Source: Methylococcaceae bacterium NSP1-1
Lineage (GTDB): Bacteria; Pseudomonadota; Gammaproteobacteria; Methylococcales; Methylomonadaceae
Assembly: GCA_002256465.1 (NCBI GenBank)
Contig: NQJG01000098.1
Span: 1-6,682, forward strand
DNA length: 6,682 nt
Reading direction: 5' to 3'
The position numbers and the translations under genes are program-made. Shown here in pieces: positions 5,519-6,682 of this stretch. Position 1 is the stretch's first letter; the number at the start of each line of letters is the position of its first letter. The notes beneath the pieces were generated by a model, which saw nothing but the letters and a program-made list of their open reading frames with translations, did no database searches and was not told the DNA's origin.

Positions 5519-6682
5519 ATGCCATTTTCCAAACTCGGTTTATCAGACCCACTATTACGTGCCATTGCTGATGCCGGTTATTCCACACCATCTCCTATCC
5601 AGTTACAGGCGATTCCTGCTGTTTTAAACGGTCATGATCTTCTTGCAGCAGCTCAAACAGGAACAGGCAAAACGGCCGGCTTTGCCTTACCCATCCTGCA
5701 TCGTTTATCTCAACATTCCTATGGAGCGAACCGTCCGGTTAGAGTGTTGATATTAACCCCAACCCGCGAGCTGGCCGCACAAGTCGGTGAATCGGTAAGC
5801 AAGTATGGAGCGCACTTGCATCCTCGCCTAAAAACCGAAGTCGTGTTTGGCGGGGTAAAAATCAACCCGCAAATGATGCGCCTAAGAGGCGGCGTTGATG
5901 TGCTGGTGGCGACTCCGGGCCGTTTGCTGGATTTGGTCCATCAAAATGCAGTCAAACTCGATAAAGTGGAAACACTGGTGCTGGACGAAGCGGATAGGAT
6001 GCTGGATATGGGCTTTATTCGGGATATCCGCAAAATTATCGCGCTGCTTCCGAAAAAACGCCAAAACCTGTTGTTTTCAGCAACTTTTTCCGAAGACATA
6101 CGCAAGCTCACAACAGGATTGCTGGTTAATCCGGTAAAAATCGAAGTGGCGGCTCGTAACACTGCCGCGGAAACGGTCGAGCAAATCGCTTTTCTCTGTA
6201 ATAAAACCAGCAAATCCGAACTCCTATGCCATTTGATAAAAACCAATAATTGGCAACAGGTGTTGGTTTTTACCAGCACCAAGCATGGCGCTAATCGGCT
6301 CACTGAAAAACTCAACAAGGTTGATATTAAAGCGGCCGCTATTCATGGCAATAAAAGCCAGGGAGCAAGGACCAGTGCATTGGCTGGTTTCAAGGCGGGC
6401 GAAATCAGGGTGCTGGTGGCGACCGATGTAGCGGCGCGTGGCATTGATATTGCCTTGCTTCCGCATGTCGTCAATTACGAGCTGCCTCGTTCACCCGCCG
6501 ATTATGTGCATAGAATTGGCCGTACCGGCAGGGCAGGGGAGGAGGGCCAAGCCGTCTCTTTGGTCTCTCATGATGAAGTCAGCGCCTTGCGTTTGATTGA
6601 AAAATTGATCGGCACATCGATTAAACGTGAACAAATTGCCGGATTTGAAGCTTCTGAGGTCGCACCGCCAGTTTCGCCCGAG
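5519..6682 (+). CDS. rhlE: DEAD-box ATP-dependent RNA helicase, RhlE type (right end missing)
   Basis: This protein would unwind short RNA duplexes using ATP, with roles in RNA decay or ribosome assembly at low temperature in this family. The frame is open for 388 codons to the window edge with no stop. The start [20 protein letters not shown] fits RhlE; ATG 5519 has a weak GAGA 8 bases upstream. Motifs in order: Q motif with F3 and Q28, motif I AQTGTGKT (45-52), PTREL (81-85), GG (111-112), TPGR (132-135), DEAD (156-159), SAT (187-189), [18 protein letters not shown] (301-310) and HRIGRTGR (331-338). Both RecA-like domains are therefore complete, and only the variable, usually basic, C-terminal tail is cut off. 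Assignment to RhlE rather than SrmB, DbpA or DeaD rests on the N-terminus and the [10 protein letters not shown] segment. Confidence 0.92.
   Translation, partial: MPFSKLGLSDPLLRAIADAGYSTPSPIQLQAIPAVLNGHDLLAAAQTGTGKTAGFALPILHRLSQHSYGANRPVRVLILTPTRELAAQVGESVSKYGAHLHPRLKTEVVFGGVKINPQMMRLRGGVDVLVATPGRLLDLVHQNAVKLDKVETLVLDEADRMLDMGFIRDIRKIIALLPKKRQNLLFSATFSEDIRKLTTGLLVNPVKIEVAARNTAAETVEQIAFLCNKTSKSELLCHLIKTNNWQQVLVFTSTKHGANRLTEKLNKVDIKAAAIHGNKSQGARTSALAGFKAGEIRVLVATDVAARGIDIALLPHVVNYELPRSPADYVHRIGRTGRAGEEGQAVSLVSHDEVSALRLIEKLIGTSIKREQIAGFEASEVAPPVSPE

Noticed and set aside
5882..6466. Several ORFs on both strands between 5882 and 6466
   Set aside because: All are shadows of the helicase frame, which carries the complete DEAD-box motif series through this stretch.

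Overview
The window reads as a piece of a gammaproteobacterial chromosome. It shows the rpsA-ihfB gene order, a three-gene feoABC operon (FeoC is typical of gammaproteobacteria), a tRNA gene with encoded CCA, and proteins that align closely with E. coli S1, IHF-beta, FeoB and RhlE from memory. The base composition is moderately AT-rich. A methanotroph-type lineage (Methylococcales) is possible, but that is only an impression.

Left part (1-1908): rpsA, encoding ribosomal protein S1, runs off the left edge with only about seven residues missing. It is interrupted near position 1049 by an apparent out-of-frame deletion. By alignment to E. coli S1, about 106 bp are missing at the start of the fifth S1 domain, so the gene reads as two overlapping frames (to 1136, then from about 1050 to 1537). 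A hairpin with a T-rich tail separates rpsA from ihfB, which starts with GTG and encodes the beta subunit of integration host factor.

Intergenic part (1909-2385): no credible gene. It begins with a long nested hairpin ending in seven T's, the likely ihfB terminator. A short perfect palindrome of unknown role lies in the middle. The right end carries a sigma70-like promoter whose start region is covered by a good Fur box.

Iron part (2386-5169): feoA, feoB and feoC are tightly overlapped. They encode the SH3-like accessory protein, the GTPase/permease for ferrous iron, and a small winged-helix protein with four clustered cysteines. The Fur box implies repression when iron is replete.

Right part (5170-6682): a tRNA-Arg (anticodon CCT) gene, a short spacer with two inverted repeats, and an RhlE-type DEAD-box RNA helicase that stays open to the right edge with all core motifs present. 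I found no mobile element, CRISPR array or novel multi-gene system. The item most deserving a second look is the broken rpsA, which is either a real C-terminal truncation of an essential protein or a sequence or assembly error.
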